Shown: positions 42,663-51,133 of the stretch, one piece after another
Numbering within the stretch: position 1 is the first letter of the stretch
Layout of the letters: the number at the start of each line of letters is the position of its first letter
Assembly: GCF_014196455.1 (NCBI RefSeq)
Contig: NZ_JACIDS010000002.1
Location: 744,001 to 808,000 of the forward strand
DNA from: Kaistia hirudinis
GTDB taxonomy: Bacteria > Pseudomonadota > Alphaproteobacteria > Rhizobiales > Kaistiaceae
DNA: 64,000 nt
Direction of reading: 5' to 3'
Position numbers and translations under genes: made by a program
Notes under the pieces: model-generated
Told to the model about the DNA's origin: nothing
The model's database searches: none
What the model saw: the letters and a program-made list of their open reading frames with translations, nothing else

Positions 42663-43902
42663 AATCGACGCCTTCGCGAAGGATTGGGATTTCTGGGCCC
42701 GCGACGACCAGCTGCCGCCGGCGGGCGACTGGCTCACCTGGCTGATGATCGGCGGGCGCGGCGCCGGCAAGACGCGGGCCGGCGCGGAATGGGTCCGCGC
42801 CATGGCCGCGGGGCGCCCCGGCTATGCCAGTGCGCCGGCCGGGCGGATCGCGCTCGTCGGCGAGACGCTGGCCGATGTGCGCGACGTGATGATCGAGGGC
42901 GTCTCGGGCCTCCTCGCCGTGCACCGGCGGGACGAGCGGCCCCTGTGGCAGCCCTCGCGCCGCCGGCTCGAATGGCCGAACGGGGCCTATGCGCTCTGCT
43001 TCTCGTCGGAGGACCCGGAAAGCCTCCGCGGCCCGCAATTCGAGGCCGCCTGGGCGGATGAGCTCGGCAAATGGCGCCATGGCGAGGCGACCTGGGACAT
43101 GCTGCAGTTCGGCCTTCGCCTCGGCGATCTGCCGCGCCAACTGGTCACGACCACGCCGCGCACGACGAAGCTGATGAAGCGCCTGATCGCCGCCGAACGC
43201 ACCGTGGTGACGCGAGCCGGGACGGGGGCGAACCTCGCCAATCTGGCGCCGGGCTTCCTGGAGCGCGTGCTCGGCCGGTACAAGGGCACGCGGCTCGGCC
43301 GGCAGGAGATCGACGGCGAACTGATCGAGGATCGCGCCGACGCGCTCTGGAGCCGTGACGCGATCGAGGCGCTGCGCGTCGAAAGCGCGCCGGAATTGCA
43401 GCGGATCGCGGTCGCGGTCGATCCGCCCGCCTCGCGGCGGCGCGGCGCGGATGCCTGCGGCATCGTCGCCTGCGGCCTCGCCGGCGACGGCACGGCCTAT
43501 GTGCTGGCGGACCGCTCGGTGGCGGAGGTGAAGCCCGCCGCCTGGGCAGCGGCGGCGGTCGGGCTCTATCGCGCGCTCGACGCCGACATTCTCGTCGCCG
43601 AGGTCAACCAGGGCGGCGACATGGTGGCGAGCGTGATCGGCGAGGTCGATCCGCACATTCCGGTGACGCCGGTGCGCGCGACGCGGGGCAAATATCTGCG
43701 CGCCGAGCCGGTGGCCGCGCTCTATGCACAGGGCCGCGTGCGCCATGCCGGGACGTTCCCGCAGCTGGAGGACGAACTGGCGGATTTCGGGCCGGAAGGG
43801 CTTTCGAACGGCCGCTCGCCGGACCGGCTCGATGCGCTCGTCTGGGCGCTGACCGCGCTGATGCTGAAAGGCGCCGGCGAGCCGCGGGTGAGGATGATCT
43901 GA
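42550..43902 (+). CDS. GTA g2, large terminase subunit (DNA packaging ATPase)
   Basis: About 450 residues or somewhat fewer. Walker A is GGRGAGKTR (residues 68-75 from this start), followed by WADELGKW (Walker B type). The C-terminal nuclease core has VAVDPPASRRRGAD, VAEVNQGGDM and PDRLDALVWAL. It pumps and cuts DNA during head filling. The ATG at 42550 overlaps g1 by 113 bases and its first 35 residues are not family-like, so a later start near 42650 is possible (LSSAEIDAFAKDWDFWAR is where similarity begins). Confidence 0.92.
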   Translation: MSPSISIRSARSLRNAWNASIRAGRSPAAAIARLSSAEIDAFAKDWDFWARDDQLPPAGDWLTWLMIGGRGAGKTRAGAEWVRAMAAGRPGYASAPAGRIALVGETLADVRDVMIEGVSGLLAVHRRDERPLWQPSRRRLEWPNGAYALCFSSEDPESLRGPQFEAAWADELGKWRHGEATWDMLQFGLRLGDLPRQLVTTTPRTTKLMKRLIAAERTVVTRAGTGANLANLAPGFLERVLGRYKGTRLGRQEIDGELIEDRADALWSRDAIEALRVESAPELQRIAVAVDPPASRRRGADACGIVACGLAGDGTAYVLADRSVAEVKPAAWAAAAVGLYRALDADILVAEVNQGGDMVASVIGEVDPHIPVTPVRATRGKYLRAEPVAALYAQGRVRHAGTFPQLEDELADFGPEGLSNGRSPDRLDALVWALTALMLKGAGEPRVRMI

Positions 43903-43929
43903 GGCCGCTTCGAGCGATGGAGGATCGCC

Positions 43930-44145
43930 ATGGGCGTGACGAAGGAGAAGCACCCCGCCCACCGCGCGTCGCCGATCGGGGCGCTGCTGCGCGGGCTCGG
44001 CGCGCTGGCCGTGTTCGCGCATCCCGCGCCGCGCGCCGATGCCGGGGCGAAATCGGTGCGGGTCGCGCGCTCGCTCGCCGGCGATTGGGACCGGCTCGGC
44101 GCGGATTTCCGCAAGGTCGTCGATCGTGCCCGCTTGTCCGGCTAG
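43930..44145 (+). CDS. small protein between terminase and portal
   Basis: A 71-residue basic protein with a strong ribosome site (GGAGG, six bases before ATG). It has ASPIGALLRGLGALAVFAHPAP, a short hydrophobic part, and a charged C-terminus. It overlaps the DUF2335 gene by 20 bases. RcGTA has no equivalent that I recognise. Role unknown. Confidence 0.5.
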   Translation: MGVTKEKHPAHRASPIGALLRGLGALAVFAHPAPRADAGAKSVRVARSLAGDWDRLGADFRKVVDRARLSG

Positions 44146-44515
44146 CGATCCGGCCGTGGAGGAGGCGCCGCCCGATGATCTCGCCGCCCATCCCTATGCC
44201 TGGGCCGGGCCGCTGCCGCCGCCGCAATTGCTGCGCCAGTTTGACGACGTGGTCGCGGACGGCGCCGAGCGGATCATGCGGCAATGGGAGGGCGAATCCG
44301 GCCATCGGCGCATGATGGAGCGCCGCGAGGCGGAGATTTTCGCGCGCGCCGATCTGCTGGGTCGCCTGTTTGCCTTCGCCTTCGTGCTGCTCGCGCTCGC
44401 CGTGACGGCGGTCGCGATCACCCATGCGCAACCTTTCGTCGCCGCCATCCTCGGCGGCACCACCATCGCCTCGATCGTCTGGGCGTTCCTCAGGACGCAC
44501 CGGGACGGGGGGTAA
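44126..44515 (+). CDS. DUF2335-like membrane protein
   Basis: A 129-residue protein with two C-terminal transmembrane helices (about 75-97 and 102-120). The preceding LPPPQLLRQFDDVVADGAERIM and HRRMMERREAEIF pattern fits DUF2335 proteins. The start is GTG at 44126, with AAGG upstream. Membrane proteins of this type occur in phages and islands; a lysis or membrane role is a guess. It sits between terminase and portal of the GTA cluster. Confidence 0.72.
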   Translation: MPACPASDPAVEEAPPDDLAAHPYAWAGPLPPPQLLRQFDDVVADGAERIMRQWEGESGHRRMMERREAEIFARADLLGRLFAFAFVLLALAVTAVAITHAQPFVAAILGGTTIASIVWAFLRTHRDGG

Positions 44516-44650
44516 GGCCCCGACCTCGAGTCACCGCAGGGCATCAATCCGGCCTCGCGCCCGCCCTTCTTCACCTCCCCCCAAGGGAGAGGAGGAAGGC
44601 GCGGCGGCGCATCGGTTCGGCCGGCACATCCTTCATCGACGGGAGTTCTC

Positions 44651-45844
44651 ATGAAACCCTCACTCCTTTCCCGCCTGCTCGGGCGGCGCGTTGCCGTGCC
44701 CGAGGCGAAGGCGTCGCGGACCGGGCCGTTGCTGGCTTTGCAGGGGCAGGGCCGCGCCCGTTGGACGCCGCGCGATCTCGCCGCGCTCGCCCATGAGGGC
44801 TTCATGAAGAATGCGGTCGTCTACCGCGCCGTGACGATGATCGCCGAAGCCGCGGCCTCGGTGCCGCTGCTCGCCTATGAGGGCGAGGCGGAGGCGCCGG
44901 ATCATCCGCTGCTGGCGCTGCTTGCCCGGCCGAACCGCCACCAGGGCGGCGCCGAGTTGATGGAAACGCTCTATGCGAACCTGCTCGTCGCCGGCAATGC
45001 CTATGCCGAGCTCGTCCGTCTCGGCGCCGCGCCGGCCGAGCTGCATGCGCTGCGGCCCGATCGGATGCGCATCGTGCCGGGGCCGGAGGGCTGGCCCGAG
45101 GCCTATGAATACACCGCCGCCGGGCGGACCCTGCGCTTCGAGGGGACGGGCGCGGGCGACATCGCGCCGATCCTGCATCTGAAGCGCTACCACCCGCTCG
45201 ACGACTACTACGGCTTCGCGCCGATGGAGGCGGCGGCCGTGGCGCTCGACATCCACAATGCCGCCGGCGCCTGGAACAAGGCGCTGCTCGACAATTCCGC
45301 CCGTCCCTCCGGCGCGCTGGTCTATCGCGGCGAGGGCGGGGCGAACCTTTCCCAGGACCAGTTCGAGCGGCTGAAGCGCGAGCTGGAGGCCAATTATACC
45401 GGCGCGATCTCGGCCGGCCGGCCGCTGCTGCTCGAAGGCGGGCTCGACTGGACGTCGATGGCGCTGACCCCGCGCGACATGGATTTCATGGAGGCGAAGA
45501 ACGGCGCGGCGCGCGAGATCGCCTTCGCCTTTGGCGTGCCGCCCATGCTGATCGGCATTCCCGGCGACAGCACCTATTCGAACTACGCCGAGGCCAACCG
45601 CGCCTTCTGGCGCCAGACCGTGCTGCCGCTGGTCGGGCGCACGGCAGCGGCGCTCGCCAACTGGCTGGCGCCCGCTTATGGCGGCGCCATCCGGCTCGGC
45701 TATGACGCCGATGCCGTCGAGGCGCTGGCCGACGAGCGCGAGGCGCTCTGGCGCCGCGTCGCCGCCGCCGATTTCCTCTCCCGCGACGAGAAGCGCCAGG
45801 CCGTCGGCTATGGCGCCGAAGGGGAGGGGGAATGGGACGGCTGA
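44651..45844 (+). CDS. GTA g3, HK97-family portal protein
   Basis: A 397-residue portal. It has FMKNAVVYRAVTMIAEAAASVPL, then LLARPNRHQGGAELMETL, a HPLDDYYGFAPMEAAAVAL block and FMEAKNGAAREIAFAFGVPPML (all shown in part), which is the HK97 portal layout. Twelve copies form the ring at the head vertex through which DNA passes. GGGAG precedes the ATG. Follows a 135-base gap that includes a partial family A/B repeat. Confidence 0.93.
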   Translation: MKPSLLSRLLGRRVAVPEAKASRTGPLLALQGQGRARWTPRDLAALAHEGFMKNAVVYRAVTMIAEAAASVPLLAYEGEAEAPDHPLLALLARPNRHQGGAELMETLYANLLVAGNAYAELVRLGAAPAELHALRPDRMRIVPGPEGWPEAYEYTAAGRTLRFEGTGAGDIAPILHLKRYHPLDDYYGFAPMEAAAVALDIHNAAGAWNKALLDNSARPSGALVYRGEGGANLSQDQFERLKRELEANYTGAISAGRPLLLEGGLDWTSMALTPRDMDFMEAKNGAAREIAFAFGVPPMLIGIPGDSTYSNYAEANRAFWRQTVLPLVGRTAAALANWLAPAYGGAIRLGYDADAVEALADEREALWRRVAAADFLSRDEKRQAVGYGAEGEGEWDG

Positions 45845-45927
45845 ACCCGATTGTGAGCCCGTCGCCGCAAGGGATTCCGCGGATTCGGGAAATAGCTCCC
45901 TTCTCAACTCAGTTCTGAAGCGCCGTG

Positions 45928-46066
45928 CGCTTCAAGCCCCCTCCCTAACCCTCCCCCGCAAGCGGGAGAGGGGATGCCAGCCGCTTGTCTCGACGCCGAT
46001 CGAAAGGCGCCGGCCTGCTCCCTCTCCCGCGCAGCGGGGGAGGGCTGGGGAGGGGGCTCCCGCCCT
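45928..46066. repeat. palindromic repeat family B between g3 and g4
   Basis: CCTCCCCCGCAAGCGGGAGAG and the inverted CTCTCCCGCGCAGCGGGGGA (each given to about 20 bases) with TTCAAGCCCCC. Almost fills the 282-base gap between portal and protease genes. Confidence 0.75.
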
Positions 46067-46126
46067 CCGTCCCGACCGTCTGATGCACGACATGCCAACC
46101 GCGGCCCGCGCCGCGATGGAGACCCC

Positions 46127-46699
46127 ATGCCACCACCGATCGCACCGCCTTTGCTCGAAACGAAAGTCGCCGCCGCGGATCTGTCCGGCATCGACGGCGA
46201 GGGCACGTTTTCCGGCTATGCCAGCCTGTTCGGCGTCGCCGATCTCTCCGGCGGCCTCGTCATGCCCGGCGCGTTTCTCCGCTCGGTCGCGGCGCGGCGC
46301 GCCTCGGGCATCCGCATGCTCTACCAGCACGATCCGGCCGAGCCGATCGGCGTCTGGCTCGACATTCGCGAGGACCAGCGCGGCCTCTTCGTTCGCGGCC
46401 GGCTGACGCTCGACGTCGCCCGCGGCCGCGAAGTGGCGAGCCTGATGCGGGCCGGCGCGCTCGACGGGCTCTCGATCGGCTTCAAGACCGTGAAGGCGAG
46501 GGCCGAGCGGGCGAACGGCATCCGCCGCCTGACCGAAATCGATCTCTGGGAGATCTCGGTCGTCACCTTTCCCATGCAGCCCGAGGCGCGCGTCTCCGCC
46601 GTCAAGGCGCGCCCCGCCTCCCGTTCGCTGGCCGCGCAGATGCGGCGCGCGGCGCTCTCCCTGAACGGCACCACCAGCAGCAAGAGGACATCCAAATGA
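46127..46699 (+). CDS. GTA g4, HK97-family prohead protease
   Basis: A 190-residue serine peptidase that trims capsid proteins during maturation. GTFSGYASLFGVADLSGG is the N-terminal block, the His is in MLYQHDPAEPIG, and the Ser in ALDGLSIGF. Both catalytic positions are kept, and VVTFPMQPEARV is near the end. GGAG precedes the ATG. Its stop overlaps the capsid gene. Confidence 0.93.
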   Translation: MPPPIAPPLLETKVAAADLSGIDGEGTFSGYASLFGVADLSGGLVMPGAFLRSVAARRASGIRMLYQHDPAEPIGVWLDIREDQRGLFVRGRLTLDVARGREVASLMRAGALDGLSIGFKTVKARAERANGIRRLTEIDLWEISVVTFPMQPEARVSAVKARPASRSLAAQMRRAALSLNGTTSSKRTSK

Positions 46700-47979
46700 C
46701 CAGCATCGAGGAACGGATCCGCGCGCCGGAGGCGAAGGCGGCCGAAGGCAAGGGCGGGACGGTGAAGCCGGCCGAGATGAAGTCGGCCGAAGGCGGCGAC
46801 GTCGCGGCGGCGTTCGACGATTTTCTCTCCGCCTTCGAGGCGTTCAAGGAGACGAATGACGAGCGCCTCGCCGAGATCGAGCAGAAGCTCTCGGCCGATC
46901 CGCTCACCGTCGAGAAGCTCGACCGCATCAACAAGTCGCTCGACGAGCTGACGCTGAAGAGCCGCCGTCCGCCGCTCTCTGGCGAGCGGGGCGGCGAGCG
47001 GCGGCCGAGCGAGCACAAGGCCGCCTTCGAGGCCTATGTCCGCGGCGGCGACGAGGATGGCCTCCGCCGTCTTGAGGCCAAGGCGCTGTCCGCCGGCTCC
47101 AATGCCGATGGCGGCTACACCGTGCCGCTCGAAACCGAGACCGAGATCGGCAAGCGCCTCGCCAATATCTCGCCGATCCGCGCCATCGCCGATGTGCGCC
47201 AGGTCTCGTCGGGCACCTATCGCCGTCCCTTCATGACGGCGGGCCCGGCGGTCGGCTGGGCCGGCGAGACGGATGCGCGCAGCCAGACGACCTCGCCGAC
47301 CATCGCGGCGCTCGATTTCCCTGCCATGGAGCTCTACGCCATGCCGGCGGCGACGGCGGCGCTGCTGGATGACTCGGCCGTCAATATCGACGAATGGCTC
47401 GCCGCCGAGGTCGAGGGCGCCTTCGCCGCGCAGGAGGGCACCGCCTTCGTCTCCGGCGATGGCTCCAACAAGCCGAAGGGTTTCCTCGCCTATACGACGG
47501 CGGCGGAAGGCTCCTGGAGCTGGGGCAAGATCGGCTATGTCGTGACCGGCGCGTCCGGTGCTTTGCCGGCTTCCAATCCCTCCGACGTGCTGATCGACCT
47601 GATCTACACGCTGAAGGCCGGCTATCGCGCCAATGCCCGCTTCGTGCTCAACCGCCGCACCCAGGCGGCGATCCGCAAGCTGAAGGATGCCGAAGGCAAT
47701 TATCTCTGGCAGCCGGCGGCGGTGGCGGGCGGCGAAGCCTCGCTGCTCGGCTTCCCGGTCACCGAGGCCGAGGACATGCCGGACATCGCCGCCAATGCGC
47801 TCGCGCTCGCCTTCGGTGATTTCAAGCGCGGCTATCTCGTCGTCGACCGCCTCGGCGTCTCGGTGCTGCGCGATCCCTATTCCGCCAAGCCCTATGTGCT
47901 CTTCTACACGGCGAAGCGTGTCGGCGGCGGCGTGCAGGATTTCGACGCCATCAAGCTGCTGAAGTTCGGGACGTCGTAG
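46696..47979 (+). CDS. GTA g5, HK97-family major capsid protein
   Basis: A 427-residue protein. The first 110 residues form a charged, helical delta-domain (scaffold) normally removed by the protease. Processing would occur before the GGYTVPLETETEIG region. The HK97 fold is shown by PAVGWAGETDARSQT, FLGDGSNKPKGFL-like FVSGDGSNKPKGFL, and VVDRLGVSVLRDPYS. Overlaps g4 by four bases. Confidence 0.94.
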   Translation: MTSIEERIRAPEAKAAEGKGGTVKPAEMKSAEGGDVAAAFDDFLSAFEAFKETNDERLAEIEQKLSADPLTVEKLDRINKSLDELTLKSRRPPLSGERGGERRPSEHKAAFEAYVRGGDEDGLRRLEAKALSAGSNADGGYTVPLETETEIGKRLANISPIRAIADVRQVSSGTYRRPFMTAGPAVGWAGETDARSQTTSPTIAALDFPAMELYAMPAATAALLDDSAVNIDEWLAAEVEGAFAAQEGTAFVSGDGSNKPKGFLAYTTAAEGSWSWGKIGYVVTGASGALPASNPSDVLIDLIYTLKAGYRANARFVLNRRTQAAIRKLKDAEGNYLWQPAAVAGGEASLLGFPVTEAEDMPDIAANALALAFGDFKRGYLVVDRLGVSVLRDPYSAKPYVLFYTAKRVGGGVQDFDAIKLLKFGTS

Positions 47980-47997
47980 CGGCCCCCGGCGACTCTT

Positions 47998-48134
47998 CTC
48001 CTTCCCCCTTGCGGGGAGGATCGGGGAGGGGGTACCGGCGCCGGCCGATGTCGTTGGAAGCGGCGCTCCCTTCCCATCCTGATCCGTCGGAGGCGGTAGC
48101 CCCTCCCTAGCCCTCCCCGCAAGGGGGAGGGAAC
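47998..48134. repeat. palindromic repeat family B between g5 and g6
   Basis: TTCCCCCTTGCGGGGAGGAT and inverted CCCTCCCCGCAAGGGGGAGG (each shortened) around about 90 bases. Fills most of the 202-base gap. Confidence 0.72.
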
Positions 48135-48181
48135 CGGGCACGGCTGACCACCTCCGCCTTCCCTTTTCGCAGGACATCATC

Positions 48182-48751
48182 ATGACCGCTGCTCTCACCA
48201 CCGGGCCGGCGCTGGAGCCCGTGTCGCTGGCCGACGTCAAGGCGCACCTCCGCATCGATCTCGACGACGACGACGCGCTGATCACCGCCGCGATCACCTC
48301 CGCGCGCATCCATGTCGAGACCGCGACGCGCCGCGCGCTGATCCGTCAGAACTGGCGCCTCTATCTGTCCGAATGGCCGAAGGGCCGCGCGATCGAACTG
48401 CCGGTCTCGCCGCTGATCGCGGTCAACGCCGTTACCTTCTACGACATCGTCGGCGCGCCGACGCTCTGGGGGGAAGAGAACTGGCGGGTCGAGGCGCAGG
48501 CCAATCCGCCGCGCCTGGTCGCGAAGCTCCGCCCGGCCGCCGCGCTCTACGACAACGGCATCGAGATCGACCTGACCGCCGGCTATGGCGTCTCGTCGAT
48601 CGACGTGCCGGCGCCGCTGCGCCAGGCGATTCTGATCCTCGTCACGCATTGGTACGAGCATCGCGGCATGGTCGGCCATGATTTCTCCGGCGCGATCGCG
48701 CCCGCCGGCTTCGAGGCGCTGATCGCGCCCTACAAGGTCCGTTCCCTGTGA
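48182..48751 (+). CDS. GTA g6, head-tail connector (gp6/gp15-like)
   Basis: A 189-residue adaptor with the phage gp6-like pattern: LADVKAHLRIDLDDDDALITAAI near the N-terminus, then IHVETATRRALI, and YDNGIEIDLTAGYG and ALRQAILILVTHWYEHR-type segments near the end. It forms the first ring below the portal. Its stop overlaps g7 by four bases. Confidence 0.9.
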   Translation: MTAALTTGPALEPVSLADVKAHLRIDLDDDDALITAAITSARIHVETATRRALIRQNWRLYLSEWPKGRAIELPVSPLIAVNAVTFYDIVGAPTLWGEENWRVEAQANPPRLVAKLRPAAALYDNGIEIDLTAGYGVSSIDVPAPLRQAILILVTHWYEHRGMVGHDFSGAIAPAGFEALIAPYKVRSL

Positions 48752-49080
48752 GGGACGATTTCGATCCCGGCTGGATTGCGCATCGCGTCGTCATCGAGCG
48801 GCCCGTCCGCAGCGAGGACGGCGCCGGCGGCGCGACGATCGCCTTCGAGACGCTGGCGACCGTCTGGGCCGCGATCGAGCCGGTCGCCGCTCGCGAAGAC
48901 AGCTCCAATGGCCGGCTCGCGACGCGCATCACCCACCGCGTGACGATCCGCTGGCGCGACGACGTGACGGGCGCGATGCGCCTTCGGCACCGCGGCCGCG
49001 TCCTGCGCATCGCGAGCCTCCGCGACGCGGCCGAGGACCGCCGCTTCCTCACCATCGACGCCGAGGAGGAACGGATATGA
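48748..49080 (+). CDS. GTA g7, head closure protein
   Basis: A 110-residue protein of the phage head-tail adaptor (gp16/SPP1-like) group: HRVVIERPVRSEDGAGG, ATVWAAIEPV and HRVTIRWRDDVTGAMRL. GTG start overlaps the g6 stop. Closes the head before tail attachment. Confidence 0.9.
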   Translation: MRDDFDPGWIAHRVVIERPVRSEDGAGGATIAFETLATVWAAIEPVAAREDSSNGRLATRITHRVTIRWRDDVTGAMRLRHRGRVLRIASLRDAAEDRRFLTIDAEEERI

Positions 49081-49526
49081 GCCGCAAGCTGACAGGCGCC
49101 GCCCTGGCGACGGCATTGAGCAAGGCAGCGGAAGCGGCGATTGCGGGGGCGGTGGAGCGGAATGCAAGCCAGCTCTCCGCGTCTTTGGCCGGCGTCGATG
49201 GAGGTCGCGATCAGCCCTCTCCCCCCTTGCGGGGGAGAGCGGCAGAGGGGGGCGCCGCCACAGGCGGCGGTCCTCTTTCACCTCCCCCTGAGGGGGAGGT
49301 CGGCCCGCAGGGCCGGGAGAGGGTTTACGGACTATCCGGAGAATTCCCTAAACCCTCTCCCGCCGGCCTCCGGCCGTCGACCTCCCCCTCAGGGGGAGGT
49401 GAAGGGATGGTCACCCTCACCCTATCCGCCCCGAACCTCTTCGCCCGCGAATTCGGCGCGCTCGGCGCGCCTGCCGATCCCGTCCTTGCGCCGGCGATCG
49501 ACGCCATCCGACGGAGGCCCGCATGA
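49077..49526 (+). CDS. GTA neck-region protein interrupted by in-frame palindromic repeat
   Basis: A 149-residue frame in the place where related clusters have a shorter gene between g7 and g8. The first 45 residues (SRKLTGAALATALSKAAEAA) and last 38 (MVTLTLSAPNLFAREFGALG) look like one ordinary small protein. Between them about 65 residues of Pro/Gly/Arg are encoded by repeat DNA, a family B unit (49214-49275) and a family A unit (49277-49403). The reading frame stays open through both. The overlap with g7 and g8 (four bases each) argues that the gene is still translated. Confidence 0.75.
   Translation: MSRKLTGAALATALSKAAEAAIAGAVERNASQLSASLAGVDGGRDQPSPPLRGRAAEGGAATGGGPLSPPPEGEVGPQGRERVYGLSGEFPKPSPAGLRPSTSPSGGGEGMVTLTLSAPNLFAREFGALGAPADPVLAPAIDAIRRRPA
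49277..49403. repeat. palindromic repeat family A, copy 2 (inside a gene)
   Basis: Same outer arms (TTCACCTCCCCCTGAGGGGG) and inner pair (GGGAGAGGGTTTACGG / CCCTAAACCCTCTCCC) as at 34610 and 49976. It is 127 bases long and lies within the frame 49077-49526. Confidence 0.85.
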
Positions 49527-49927
49527 ACCCGGCCGCGCTCGACCTGCAGGCTGCCATCGCCGCGCATCTTCGCGCCGATGCCGATCTCGGCGCGCTCATC
49601 GGCGGCTCGCGCATCCATGACGCGCCACCGCGCGGCACTGAATTTCCGTTCGTCGCGATCGGCGACGCCGGCCAGACCGACTGGTCGGATGGCGACACGG
49701 CGGGCGGCTCGCTCCGCGTCCTGCTCCATGTCTGGTCGCGCGCCGCGGGAAAGCGTGAGGCCTGGACGATCCTCGGCGCGCTGATGCGCCTGCTGCACGA
49801 GGCCGAGCTGCCGCTCGCCGATCATACGCTGGTGCTGCTCCGCGCCGAATTCGCCGAAGTGCGGATGGATCCGGACGGGCTCACCGAGCACGGCGTGCTC
49901 AGGCTCGGCGCGCTGGTGGAGGGGTAG
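49523..49927 (+). CDS. GTA g8, DUF3168 tail-terminator-like protein
   Basis: A 134-residue protein with the DUF3168 pattern: DLQAAIAAHLRADADLGAL, RIHDAPPRGTEFPFVAIGD and LHVWSRAAGKREA. It corresponds to RcGTA g8, a neck or tail-terminator component. Overlaps the preceding gene by four bases. Followed by a repeat-rich gap. Confidence 0.9.
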   Translation: MNPAALDLQAAIAAHLRADADLGALIGGSRIHDAPPRGTEFPFVAIGDAGQTDWSDGDTAGGSLRVLLHVWSRAAGKREAWTILGALMRLLHEAELPLADHTLVLLRAEFAEVRMDPDGLTEHGVLRLGALVEG

Positions 49928-49975
49928 GAACTTGGCTCTCTCCTGCCGGGGTGGCTTTTCCTACTGGCTCTCTTT

Positions 49976-50102
49976 TTCACCTCTCCCTGAGGGAGAGGTC
50001 GGCCCGAAGGGCCGGGAGAGGGTTTACGGCCTCTCCGGATGGTTCCCTAAACCCTCTCCCGCCGGCCTTCGGCCGTCGACCTCCCCCTCAGGGGGAGGTG
50101 AA
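49976..50102. repeat. palindromic repeat family A, copy 3
   Basis: About 127 bases, nearly the same sequence as copy 2 at 49277, including the GGTTTACGG loop region, but in the gap after g8. Confidence 0.85.
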
Positions 50103-50160
50103 AGAGCGGAGCGCACCGCGACCGGAGAGAGCCCGCCGGTACCCCCTCCCTAGCTCTCCC

Positions 50161-50673
50161 TCAAGGGGAGGGTTCAAGTCCTCTCTTTGCCTCCCAATCC
50201 GGCCGCAGCATCGACATCACCATTTCGTCGTGATGCGTGCCGCCCATGAAGACGCGGCCGCGGGTGATGCCTTCGACGGTGAAGCCGGCCGCCGCATAGG
50301 CGCGGCGGGCGCGTTCATTAGCCGGGAAAAGACCGATTTCGAGACGGTAGCAGGGCGTATCCGTGAAGACGCGGTCGATGGCGGCGGCGAGCATGGCGCG
50401 GCCGATGCCGCGGCCGGGCTCGGTGACCACCACGCGCTTCACCAGCGCGCAGCCATCGGCGGCGTTCCAGTCGCGCACGATGACGAAGCCGACCGGCGCG
50501 CCGGCCCGCTCGCCGATGAAATAGGCATGGCGGCCGTCCTCCAGGAACGTCTCGTGCTGCGCCATGCCGGAGCGGCCGACCAGCGCTTCATAGCCTGGCA
50601 GGCGCTCGCTGGCGAAAACGAAATCGAGATCGGCCCGGCTTGCCGGGCGCACGCTGATCGCCTGATCCGACAC
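50161..50673 (-). CDS. GNAT family N-acetyltransferase, reversed within the GTA cluster
   Basis: A 170-residue acetyltransferase: ISVRPASRADLDFVFASERL is the GNAT start. PVGFVIVRDW, then VVTEPGRGIGRAMLAAAID, supplies the acetyl-CoA loop (Arg/Gly-x-Gly-x-Gly/Ala). NERARRAYAAAGF is the terminal motif. GTG at 50673 has a perfect GGAGG five bases upstream, so I prefer it to ATG 50721, which would overlap g9. Its last residues (GLEPSP) come from a family B repeat. It points against all the GTA genes. Substrate unknown. Confidence 0.85.
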   Translation of the reverse strand: MSDQAISVRPASRADLDFVFASERLPGYEALVGRSGMAQHETFLEDGRHAYFIGERAGAPVGFVIVRDWNAADGCALVKRVVVTEPGRGIGRAMLAAAIDRVFTDTPCYRLEIGLFPANERARRAYAAAGFTVEGITRGRVFMGGTHHDEMVMSMLRPDWEAKRGLEPSP

Positions 50674-50719
50674 GAAACCCTCCGGCGGGTCATCCCGCTC
50701 AATTGGCGAAGGAGACATC

Positions 50720-51133
50720 ATGACCGCGCAGAAGGGCAAGGACCTTCTCCTGAAGATCGACACGAGCGGCGCCGGCGCCTTCGCGACCGTCGCGGGGCTG
50801 CGGACCCGCCGCATCGCCTTCAATGCCGAGACGGTCGACATCACCGACACCGATTCCGCGGGCCGCTGGCGCGAGCTGCTGGCCGGCGCCGGGGTGCGCC
50901 GCGCCTCGATCTCGGGCGCCGGCATTTTCCGCGACCAGGCGTCCGACGCGGCGATGCGCACGGTCTTTTTCGACGGGACGATCCGCGACTATCAGCTGAT
51001 CGTGCCGGATTTCGGCACGCTGGCCGGTGCGTTCCAGATCACGGCGCTCGACTATGCCGGCGAGCATGACGGCGCGATCACCTATGAGATCGCGCTCGAA
51101 TCCGCCGGCCCCGTCAGCTTCACGGCCGCCTGA
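50720..51133 (+). CDS. GTA g9, major tail (tube) protein, TP901-1 family
   Basis: A 137-residue tail tube protein: AQKGKDLLLKIDTSGAGAF, then ETVDITDTDSAGRWRELLAGAGVR (part), GAGIFRDQASDAAM and EYDGAITYEIALESAG-like GAITYEIALESAG. These are the features of the TP901-1 tail family used by RcGTA. AAGGAG precedes ATG. Overlaps g10 by one base. Confidence 0.92.
   Translation: MTAQKGKDLLLKIDTSGAGAFATVAGLRTRRIAFNAETVDITDTDSAGRWRELLAGAGVRRASISGAGIFRDQASDAAMRTVFFDGTIRDYQLIVPDFGTLAGAFQITALDYAGEHDGAITYEIALESAGPVSFTAA

Noticed and set aside
50674-50961. Longer GNAT protein starting at 50721 or 50961
   Set aside because: It would run into or through g9, and the extra residues lack similarity; GTG 50673 has a perfect ribosome site.
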